Below, piece by piece: positions 9,578 to 15,549 of a DNA stretch of 64,000 nucleotides. The notes under the pieces are model-generated. The model was given only the letters and a program-made list of their open reading frames with translations. It had not been told where the DNA came from and ran no database searches. Both the position numbers and the translations under genes were made by a program. Source of the DNA: Novosphingobium sp. 18050 (GTDB lineage Bacteria; Pseudomonadota; Alphaproteobacteria; Sphingomonadales; Sphingomonadaceae). The DNA lies in contig NZ_CACSJO010000013.1 in the NCBI RefSeq assembly GCF_902706195.1, positions 78,881-142,880 on the forward strand. Direction: 5' to 3'. The first letter of the stretch is position 1, and every line of letters begins with the position of its first letter.

Positions 9578-10171
9578 TCACGCCGATCGCCGTTTCAAAT
9601 GTTGCGAAGGATTAGAAAGGTTATTTGACCGCGCCAGGGTGGCGCGGAGCGTTTTCGGTGTGACGCCATATGCTCGCGCGACAATCGGAACCGGCTCGTC
9701 CGCCGCTAGTCTAGCGCGCGCCTCACCGATTTGCTGGCCATTCATTTTCTGAGGCCGCCCAAGATGACGGCCTAGCGATCTCGCCGCTGCAATCCCTTGA
9801 CGCTGACGATCACGCAACCGGCGACGTTCATGTGCCGCAAGGCTTGCGAGAATATCAGCAATTAGCCGACCGTCATTTGTGGCGATATCAAGTGAGGGAA
9901 GAGCAAGAATACGAAGGTGCACGCCCCGCTTGATCAGCTCGTCCATCAACAGGATGACCTCACTCGTACTGCGACCGAGACGATCTAACTCAAGGACGAT
10001 CAACTCGTCCCCCGATTGCAGTTGCCCCAGGAGCGCATCGAGCCGACGCCGGGCTTTCACGCCGCTCTCTACCTCCTCAACAATCTGGTCGCAGTCGGCG
10101 GATACGAGCGAAACTCGCTGGGGCGCGAGGCTCTGTTCGTCGGTCGAAACTCGGGCGTATCCATACCGCAT
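9578..10171 (-). CDS. Serine recombinase, resolvase/invertase family
   Basis: 198 residues from ATG 10171, chosen because the protein then begins MRYGYARVSTDEQ, the canonical family start with nucleophile Ser9; an AGGGGTAG sequence lies just upstream. The resolvase domain continues with ELDRLGRS and LAAHERRRLRDRQRQG. The C-terminal ~50 residues form a resolvase-type helix-turn-helix (PIVARAYGVTPKTLRATL). Family members resolve cointegrates or invert DNA. Its stop is 46 bases upstream of the methyltransferase gene on the same strand, so it may be the first gene of that operon. It is a second recombinase in the element besides the tyrosine integrase. Confidence 0.92.
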   Translation of the reverse strand: MRYGYARVSTDEQSLAPQRVSLVSADCDQIVEEVESGVKARRRLDALLGQLQSGDELIVLELDRLGRSTSEVILLMDELIKRGVHLRILALPSLDIATNDGRLIADILASLAAHERRRLRDRQRQGIAAARSLGRHLGRPQKMNGQQIGEARARLAADEPVPIVARAYGVTPKTLRATLARSNNLSNPSQHLKRRSA

Positions 10172-10299
10172 TTCTACCCCTACCTTTCGTTCCACCCAAG
10201 CGCGTGATTTCGCTTCTGCCGGAAAGCACGGAAGAAAGGTAGACCTTTTCTCCGATGCCATGAAGCCCCTCCCGTGTTGATCACTGCACACATCAGATT

Positions 10300-10320
10300 A
10301 ACAAATGTTCTCTATTTGTT
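10300..10320. promoter_or_regulatory. 7-bp inverted repeat upstream of the serine recombinase
   Basis: AACAAAT (10300-10306) and ATTTGTT (10314-10320) form a perfect inverted repeat with a 7-base spacer, in an AT-rich patch about 130 bp upstream of the recombinase start. Another ATTTGTG follows near 10331. It could be a res-type recombination site, an operator or a promoter region; the sequence alone does not decide. Confidence 0.3.
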
Positions 10321-10439
10321 CAACGTGCAGATTTGTGCGAAAACGCTGATTATGGATCACCTTACCCCGCCTTTTCGCATTAACCGCTGTGTAGGTTCCC
10401 CCTGAACCCGACTTGCCCGAGGACAGTCTTATCCTGACA

Positions 10440-10823
10440 TTATGGTAAGCGGGTAACGCCGCCCCGCGCGTGCGCGCGGCCGCGCTCTATTTCGCTGACG
10501 CTCAACCGAGCCACCTGCGGCGTCTCGTCGGCATAGCCGCTACGATCGCTGACGGGCGGGATGCGCTGCATCCCGCTGGCGGACGCCGGGCTTTGCGCGC
10601 GGCGGCGTTGAGCCTTGACGGCTCCTTGGTGGCGGGGGGCGTCGCTGCCCTGTAGCCCCGCCTCGACGGGGCGCAACCCGTCCGCTTCGCTCCCGGGTCC
10701 TTCATTTCATTTCGGCCTTTCAGGTGCGCCCCGCCTTCACCCGGCGGGGCTTTCAGTTCGCTCCTGCCGCCCCCCGCCACCCTGGCGCCGGTCAATGGCG
10801 GTTGAGATAGGAGTGAAGGAGCC
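10440..10823 (+). other. Hairpin-rich non-coding leader upstream of ardC
   Basis: About 380 bases without a credible gene. Perfect stems: CGGGATGC/GCATCCCG (10557-10575, 3-base loop), GCCCCG/CGGGGC (10655-10672) and GCCCCGCC/GGCGGGGC (10728-10750, followed by TTT). The region lies directly before ardC, on the side of the predicted oriT expected to enter a recipient first. It may be a structured leader RNA or a promoter that works from folded single-stranded DNA. Confidence 0.45.
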
Positions 10824-11711
10824 ATGAGCCATACCGAACGTCAGAGCCTCTATGGAGAGGTGACCGCGCGGATCATCGCCGAGCTGGAAGAAGGCAGGTT
10901 GCCATGGGCGCAGCCTTGGGACGCATCGACCTGTCCATGTATGATGCCGGCCAATGCGGTGTCTGGCAGGGTCTATTCCGGGATCAACGTGCTCATTTTA
11001 TGGGCAGCGGGCATCGGCGGCGGTTTCGGCTCACAGCGGTGGATGACCTACAAACAGGCCGCAGCAGCGGGCGGGAACGTGCGGCGCGGCGAGAAAGGAA
11101 CGGTGGTCTGCTATGCTGATCGCTTCACCCCCAAGGATGAGGCAGCCAAAGCGCAGGGCGAGGACCGCGAGGCGCGCACCGTTGCGTTTCTGAAGCGCTT
11201 CACCGTGTTCAATCTCGACCAGTGCGAAGGTCTGCCGGACGACCTGCAGGGTGAACCGGCCTTGCCCGATCCCGTCATGGCAGTTGCCGGGGCGGACCGG
11301 ATCATTGCCGCAACCGGGGCAGACTTCCGCATTGGCGGCGGGGAGGCGTTCTATTCACCGGGGCAGGACTACGTACAGGTGCCGCCGCAGGCTGCCTTTC
11401 CCGATCCGGTGAACTGGTACAGGACGGCGCTGCACGAGCTTGGTCATTGGGTCGGCGGCAAGGGGCGACTGGCGCGCGATCAGTCCGGGCGGTTCGGCTC
11501 GATGGCTTATGCCAAGGAGGAACTGGCGGCCGAGATGACGGCGGCTTTCACCTGCGCAACGCTGGGCATCCAGCCCACCGTGCGGCACTCAGATTACATC
11601 GGGGCGTGGCTTGAAGCAATGCGGGCCGATGAGAAGGCGATCTTCCGGGCGGCCAGCGCGGCCAGCAAGGGCGCCGACTATCTCCTCGCATTCGGGGAGG
11701 ACCGGTCATGA
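10824..11711 (+). CDS. ardC: ArdC-like antirestriction protein
   Basis: 295 residues. The N-terminal ~140 residues match the ArdC single-stranded-DNA-binding domain (LPWAQPW, then SGINVLILW, QRWMTYKQA and VRRGEKGTVV). The C-terminal half is a zincin-like metallopeptidase with HELGH at 204-208 and a downstream EELAAEMTAAF carrying the likely third ligand. In known plasmids ArdC protects incoming DNA from host restriction. Its last four bases (ATGA, 11708-11711) overlap the start of the sigma-like gene, so the two are coupled. The + orientation means its template is the strand predicted to be transferred first. AGGAG-type bases precede the ATG. Confidence 0.9.
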   Translation: MSHTERQSLYGEVTARIIAELEEGRLPWAQPWDASTCPCMMPANAVSGRVYSGINVLILWAAGIGGGFGSQRWMTYKQAAAAGGNVRRGEKGTVVCYADRFTPKDEAAKAQGEDREARTVAFLKRFTVFNLDQCEGLPDDLQGEPALPDPVMAVAGADRIIAATGADFRIGGGEAFYSPGQDYVQVPPQAAFPDPVNWYRTALHELGHWVGGKGRLARDQSGRFGSMAYAKEELAAEMTAAFTCATLGIQPTVRHSDYIGAWLEAMRADEKAIFRAASAASKGADYLLAFGEDRS

Positions 11712-11992
11712 TCCAGCGCATCGCCATGTGGCAGCAGCGCAGAAAGGAGGCGCGCTTGCGTGACGCCTTTCCGGAGGTCGAGGATCCCCACCTGCGCCGT
11801 ATGCACCGGGCGGTGGCATCGCTGCCGGCCCTGCATCACGAGGTGTTCCGGCTGGCGCGCTTCGAGGACCTGACAACCGACGAGATCGCCGCTCGGCTTA
11901 GCCTTTCCAGGCGGCAGGCCCACAGGCATTTCGTTTATGCCCTTCTCATGCTCGTGCGCTCCATGCAGCGGCAGGAACGCGAAGGGTGGTGA
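11708..11992 (+). CDS. Small sigma-70 region 4-like protein
   Basis: 94 residues, overlapping ardC by four bases. Residues 30-85 read as a sigma region 4 helix-turn-helix: ALHHEVFRLARFEDLTTDEI followed by AARLSLSRRQAHRHF. Regions 1-3 are missing, so it cannot act as a complete sigma factor; it may be a DNA-binding regulator or a regulator of RNA polymerase. Coupling to ardC suggests a role in establishment or control of the element. A perfect hairpin follows its stop. Confidence 0.75.
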   Translation: MIQRIAMWQQRRKEARLRDAFPEVEDPHLRRMHRAVASLPALHHEVFRLARFEDLTTDEIAARLSLSRRQAHRHFVYALLMLVRSMQRQEREGW

Positions 11993-12000
11993 CGATTGTC

Positions 12001-12028
12001 GCTGCCGCCCGGGAGACCGGGCGGCAGC
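12001..12028. terminator. Bidirectional hairpin between the sigma-like gene and alpA
   Basis: GCTGCCGCCCGG (12001-12012) pairs perfectly with CCGGGCGGCAGC (12017-12028) around a GAGA loop. It lies between two convergent genes. The T-run is poor, so termination strength is uncertain. Confidence 0.6.
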
Positions 12029-12061
12029 ATCGTTTCGCGGGGCATGTTCCGGCGGGGCGGG

Positions 12062-12271
12062 TTAGGTGTGATCATCGACAGAATAGAAGAACGGATTGGC
12101 GAGCCACTGCTCGAGGGCACTGCGGCGCCAGCCGACGCATCGCTTCGCGATGCGCACCTGACTGGGGAAGGTCCCGTCCTGAACCTTGCGATAAAGCGTC
12201 GCGCGCGACAGCCCGGTTTCCTTGAGCACCTGGGGCAGACGCACGAACGCATTGGGAGAGGTGGTATTCAT
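12062..12271 (-). CDS. AlpA-family helix-turn-helix regulator
   Basis: 69 residues from ATG 12271, preferred over the ATG at 12280 because the AAGGAAGG ribosome-binding site sits about 9 bases from it. The protein reads FVRLPQVLKETGLSRATLYR, then KVQDGTFPSQVRI and GWRRSALEQWL, the standard AlpA/MerR-like winged helix that reads element ends and promoters. AlpA proteins act as transcription activators of integrase genes or as excision factors, so this is the best candidate for directing excision of the element. Confidence 0.88.
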   Translation of the reverse strand: MNTTSPNAFVRLPQVLKETGLSRATLYRKVQDGTFPSQVRIAKRCVGWRRSALEQWLANPFFYSVDDHT

Positions 12272-12557
12272 GTGGCGCATCCTTCCTTTTAGGGGGATTG
12301 GATTGGCCGGCCACGAGTAGAATTGGGGCTTTCCGGGAGAAGCGCAACCGCGTTAAAACCCACTCTCGCCGCTCTCCGCACCGAACGACACCCGAGAGTA
12401 CCCTGAGGACCTCTGGCGCACCCTCACGGACCCCAAAATTTTTTCACGGCACGACGCTGCGCGAGCGTCTCACCGCCCGCGCAGCTCTCCCCGCCGGTAG
12501 TTTCCCCGCATCACAATGACTTGGCGAACCGATTCGGCGCCCTGCGTCGATGTCCGA

Positions 12558-13142
12558 TCAGGATCGTGCAGCACGGCGTGCCGGGCGATCGTGTCCTGTG
12601 ACCTCCGCGACATGCGCGACCAGTGCGGCAATGATCTCGCGGACCTCCTCGGCGGCGAAGCCGCCATCATCTGGCTGGATGCCCTGGGCCCGGCTGAGGC
12701 TGTTCCATTTCCAGTAGGGCGACAGCACATCCATCAGCCGCTCGGTAACCGCGTCTTCGTAGCCGAACGCGGTGGCATTGGCGTAGGCCAGCGAGCGGTC
12801 GACATGAAGGCCGATGTACTTCGCGCACCACATGTCGGGAAAACCGACATCGAGCAGGTGCGACGACATCGCCAGCTGCGCGACGATGCCCGCCGAATAG
12901 AAGAACCAGGCCGTATCGTCGGCCGCGCCGCACGTCAGCGAGCCCATGAACTCGCCCGCACGCTGATAGCGATCGAGGCTGAGTTCGCGCCCTTCGCGCG
13001 TTCTCAGCAGCCGGATCGGCCGCGCGTCGTAGCGGCGCCACAGTGCGCCGAGCTCGGAATTCTCGGTGGGCAAGGTGATGACGGCAGCGCTCGGCGAGGC
13101 AGCGCCAAGGCCAGCTGAAGGAGCAGGAACCGTATTGTCCAT
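12558..13142 (-). CDS. Hypothetical protein of the mobilisable-element backbone
   Basis: 194 residues from ATG 13142, which has a strong GGAGG six bases upstream. No known family is recognised. A low-complexity Ala/Pro/Ser N-terminus is followed by a compact, Trp- and Tyr-containing domain (DTAWFFYSAGIVAQLAMSSH, then DMWCAKYIGLHVD). The protein is probably cytoplasmic, since no signal peptide is seen. Its position between alpA and the mobilisation genes suggests a backbone function of the element, but nothing in the sequence identifies it. Confidence 0.7.
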   Translation of the reverse strand: MDNTVPAPSAGLGAASPSAAVITLPTENSELGALWRRYDARPIRLLRTREGRELSLDRYQRAGEFMGSLTCGAADDTAWFFYSAGIVAQLAMSSHLLDVGFPDMWCAKYIGLHVDRSLAYANATAFGYEDAVTERLMDVLSPYWKWNSLSRAQGIQPDDGGFAAEEVREIIAALVAHVAEVTGHDRPARRAARS

Positions 13143-13457
13143 ATGTACCTCCGGTCCGCGTTAGGGGCGGGTAGCGGAAGGCTTCAGGGTATCACGCGGA
13201 CCGACCCCGAACTCCCGCACGCAAACGCGCGGGAGCCGCCGGAGCTGGTAACATGCAAGTGACATGCGCCGCCGCCTTTCACCCGAAGGTTTGGACATGC
13301 GCGACGGCACCCCGGAAAACACTGTTTTCCGAGCTTATTTCACTTGCGGGATTACCAGTCCCGGCGCCGCCTTTTGCGCAGCGCCCTTGCACGATATCAG
13401 ACGCGAATCCGTGCGCCAAGTCTTGCGTGAAAGCCGGGATTTATGCGGGTTGGCCGC
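13143..13457. other. Intergenic stretch without a recognisable gene
   Basis: 315 bases between two minus-strand genes. Short open frames on both strands look like chance frames. The part nearest 13143 should hold the promoter of the preceding hypothetical gene. An imperfect hairpin CGGAAAACA..TGTTTTCCG occurs near 13313-13331. Confidence 0.5.
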
Positions 13458-13802
13458 TCAGCCCTTCGGCGACGATGCCGGGATGATCTTCGCGCGGCGG
13501 CAGTCCTGCCAGCCTGCATCGCCCCGGGGCACGAACGCGACGAAATCACCATCGAGCATGAGGGTGCCCTCGCTGCCAGCATAGCGCTCGCTGAGCGAGG
13601 AGGGTTTGCGTGGGAGCTTCAGTTGCCGGGCGCCGATCTGAATCCGGGCGCTACTGGCACCGGTCTGCAGCAGGAATTGCCTGCCGCCCGCGCAGGTGAT
13701 GCGCTCTGCCGGCGCACGCGGTTGAGCCAAAGCAAGGGGAGCTGCCGCGCCGGCAAGCAGGGCGGCTGTTACAGCGAGGGAATACAACGCCCGGCGGCGC
13801 AT
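13458..13802 (-). CDS. Secreted protein resembling MliC-type lysozyme inhibitors
   Basis: 114 residues with a clear N-terminal signal peptide (MRRRALYSLAVTAALLAGAA, with cleavage likely after ALA-Q). The mature part has paired cysteines at its start and end (TCAGGRQF and WQDCRR) and a central SERYAGSEGTLMLDGDFVAF. This layout resembles the MliC/PliC fold, in which SGxRY-like residues insert into the lysozyme active site. The match is by eye and weak. If right, the protein would protect the envelope against lysozyme, possibly from donor or helper transfer machinery. Confidence 0.6.
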   Translation of the reverse strand: MRRRALYSLAVTAALLAGAAAPLALAQPRAPAERITCAGGRQFLLQTGASSARIQIGARQLKLPRKPSSLSERYAGSEGTLMLDGDFVAFVPRGDAGWQDCRRAKIIPASSPKG

Positions 13803-13831
13803 CGGGAAAGCTCCGGTGAGGGTAAGCTTCC

Positions 13832-14005
13832 TTAAGCCTCGCGCGACTCGGTGGTTCCCGTATCGAGAGCACTGGCGATCATCGCCGCCAGCGTTTCTTC
13901 GGCGCGAATACGGAACGCCTCATCCTTTGCGCCCAGGTCGTGCCGGACCCATTGCGGTGCGCGCTCGATGACGCGCAGGATGATGGCGGAGGTCGTGTCG
14001 TTCAT
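13832..14005 (-). CDS. DUF6771-like small protein
   Basis: 57 residues from ATG 14005. The protein reads ILRVIERAPQWVRHDLGAKD and then RIRAEETLAAMIASAL, the pattern of small sphingomonad element proteins classed as DUF6771. It is probably an all-helical cytoplasmic protein; function unknown. The frame stays open upstream, but this start fits the family length. Confidence 0.65.
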   Translation of the reverse strand: MNDTTSAIILRVIERAPQWVRHDLGAKDEAFRIRAEETLAAMIASALDTGTTESREA

Positions 14006-14081
14006 TGCCGCGCCTATGGCCATGGCAGACCGGTGCGGCAAGCGGCTTGCAGCGGCCCGCCGGGACCGGCAGGAATGGGTC

Positions 14082-14810
14082 ATGCGGATCACGATCATCA
14101 GCGCTCTTGTCCTGCTTGCTGCGACATCATCTCCGGCGCGAGCCAATCCGGACAGCGTCCCGCTTCTCTGCGCCGGAAGCGACGTCGATCTCGACGCCCG
14201 AGCGCCAGGCACATCGCCGTCGCCGGGCACCTACCGATGCAGCGAGGAGGGCATGACGATTACCCTGCGCCTCACTGCCGATCGCCATTTCGAACAGCAC
14301 ATGGTCGCCGACGACGCCATGTTCGAGGCCGAAGGCGGCAGGCTCTCCCATGAGACCAGCCTCAAGGGCGAGTGGCGTGTCGAGAATGGCGCGCTGCACC
14401 TGTTCGCCAGGCCGCTGCGCGAACCGCGCATCAGCCTGCTCGAAGCCAGACGCGATCCGACCGTTGCCCTGCATGTCGAGGTCCGCACGCCCAAGGGCCA
14501 ATCGCCCTCCGATCTCTACGTCGGCGAAGGAGAGGACGCCAATCCCCGCTCGTCGCTCGATGACGGCGTGCTGACCGTACCGCCCGAAGAAGGCACGGCG
14601 CCCGGCAGGCGATGGATTGTCCGCAATGGTGACGATCGGCGGCTCGCCTCTCTCGATGTCACGCCGGACGGCATAAACAGCTGGCGCTATGTTTACGAGC
14701 CCAGCGAACTCGAACCCTTCGATCAGCGCTCGCTCTTCACCGGCGATGCGGTGGTAGTGCCGCTGGGCATTGCCGGCGCCGTGCTGCGCCGGGTCCCGGG
14801 CGAGCCCTGA
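14082..14810 (+). CDS. Secreted hypothetical protein
   Basis: 242 residues from ATG 14082, chosen because it begins with a signal peptide (MRITIISALVLLAATSSPARA); AGGAA lies just upstream. The mature protein has an early cysteine pair (LLCAGSD and YRCSEEG) and a beta-rich composition (TITLRLTADRHFEQH, GEWRVENGALHLFARPL), suggesting a periplasmic beta-sandwich. The family is unknown. Its last 88 bases overlap the end of traD on the opposite strand, so the two are convergent. It is probably a cargo or backbone gene of the element. Confidence 0.72.
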   Translation: MRITIISALVLLAATSSPARANPDSVPLLCAGSDVDLDARAPGTSPSPGTYRCSEEGMTITLRLTADRHFEQHMVADDAMFEAEGGRLSHETSLKGEWRVENGALHLFARPLREPRISLLEARRDPTVALHVEVRTPKGQSPSDLYVGEGEDANPRSSLDDGVLTVPPEEGTAPGRRWIVRNGDDRRLASLDVTPDGINSWRYVYEPSELEPFDQRSLFTGDAVVVPLGIAGAVLRRVPGEP

Positions 14811-15073
14811 GCCGCATCCGCATCGTCGGCAAAGGCCCGCATGCCGCGCCGCCGCCACAGGGTCAGCGCCTGCTCGCGATCGGCACCGTGCAATCTGCCT
14901 GCCGCTTCGACCAGCAGCCTGAGCAGTACGGCGCGATCATCATCGACAAGTTCGACAAGGCCGGCCTTCATGATGAGGCCGCCCAGCTCTATGAGGTGCC
15001 GCGTTCGCTCGCGCCGCTTCACCTGCCATTCCCGGGTGTCATGCCGTGCCCGTTGGGCTGCGAGGCGGTTCAT
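14723..15073 (-). CDS. traD: Mobilisation accessory protein TraD (Ti/RSF1010-type)
   Basis: 116 residues from ATG 15073; other starts are possible. The diagnostic segment is RERTRHLIELGGLIMKAGLV, matching the short TraD/Mob accessory proteins beside MOBQ relaxases. These are small helical DNA-binding proteins of the relaxosome. The start overlaps the end of traC by about 35 bases, and the pair runs away from traA, the Ti-plasmid arrangement with oriT in the divergent gap. Confidence 0.78.
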   Translation of the reverse strand: MNRLAAQRARHDTREWQVKRRERTRHLIELGGLIMKAGLVELVDDDRAVLLRLLVEAAGRLHGADREQALTLWRRRGMRAFADDADAAQGSPGTRRSTAPAMPSGTTTASPVKSER

Positions 15074-15377
15074 TGCCGCCTGGTTGCGCCGCAGACTGAC
15101 CCGGCTCGCTGTGAGCGCTTTGGCGAGTGCTGTCAGCCCCGGCCTCTCGCTCGCCCGAAAAGAACGCAGCGCCCCGCTTGCGCCACGCCTCCCGCTTGGC
15201 GGGATCGGTCGTCGTCGCGATTGCGAGCAACGCGCCCGCCAGTTCCTCGACCGCCATTGCATCGGCGCCCGTCGCGGCGACCAGTTCGCCGAGCTGGCTG
15301 GTCCTGCGGGTCTTGAGTTGCCTGGCCTTGTCGTTCAGCGCCTTGAGCTCGGCATCGTAATCGCGGGGTTTGCGCAT
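15039..15377 (-). CDS. traC: Mobilisation accessory protein TraC
   Basis: 112 residues from ATG 15377. The protein begins MRKPRDYDAELKALNDKARQ, a coiled-coil-prone basic segment, followed by LGELVAATGAD, the usual TraC layout. TraC binds near oriT and assists relaxase loading. It is divergent from traA with 172 bases between them; that gap contains the predicted nick site. Confidence 0.8.
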   Translation of the reverse strand: MRKPRDYDAELKALNDKARQLKTRRTSQLGELVAATGADAMAVEELAGALLAIATTTDPAKREAWRKRGAAFFSGEREAGADSTRQSAHSEPGQSAAQPGGNEPPRSPTGTA

Positions 15378-15492
15378 CGTCCGTCCTTCATGTTGATGAT
15401 GTCGGACGAACCAGGTATCGGGATGATGGCACCCTCTCAATAGGGCGAAGCTTTCTGGGACTGCGTGATCCCGAGGCAGATGAAATCGTTCG

Positions 15493-15520
15493 AGGGCGCG
15501 CTTATACGTCGTGCCGACGT
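15493..15520 (-). other. oriT: Predicted MOBQ-type origin of transfer (oriT nick region)
   Basis: On the minus strand there is a perfect inverted repeat ACGTCG-GCA-CGACGT followed by ATAAGCGCGCCCT. This matches the layout of RSF1010/Ti-type oriTs: an inverted repeat then a TAAG/ATGCGCCCT nick core. It lies in the traC-traA divergent gap, where MOBQ oriTs are found. By analogy the nick falls just before CCCT and transfer would lead toward lower coordinates (traC, traD, ardC), with traA entering last. Confidence 0.82.
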
Positions 15521-15549
15521 GCGCTTTCAGGGGTAATTGGTAGGCCGTC

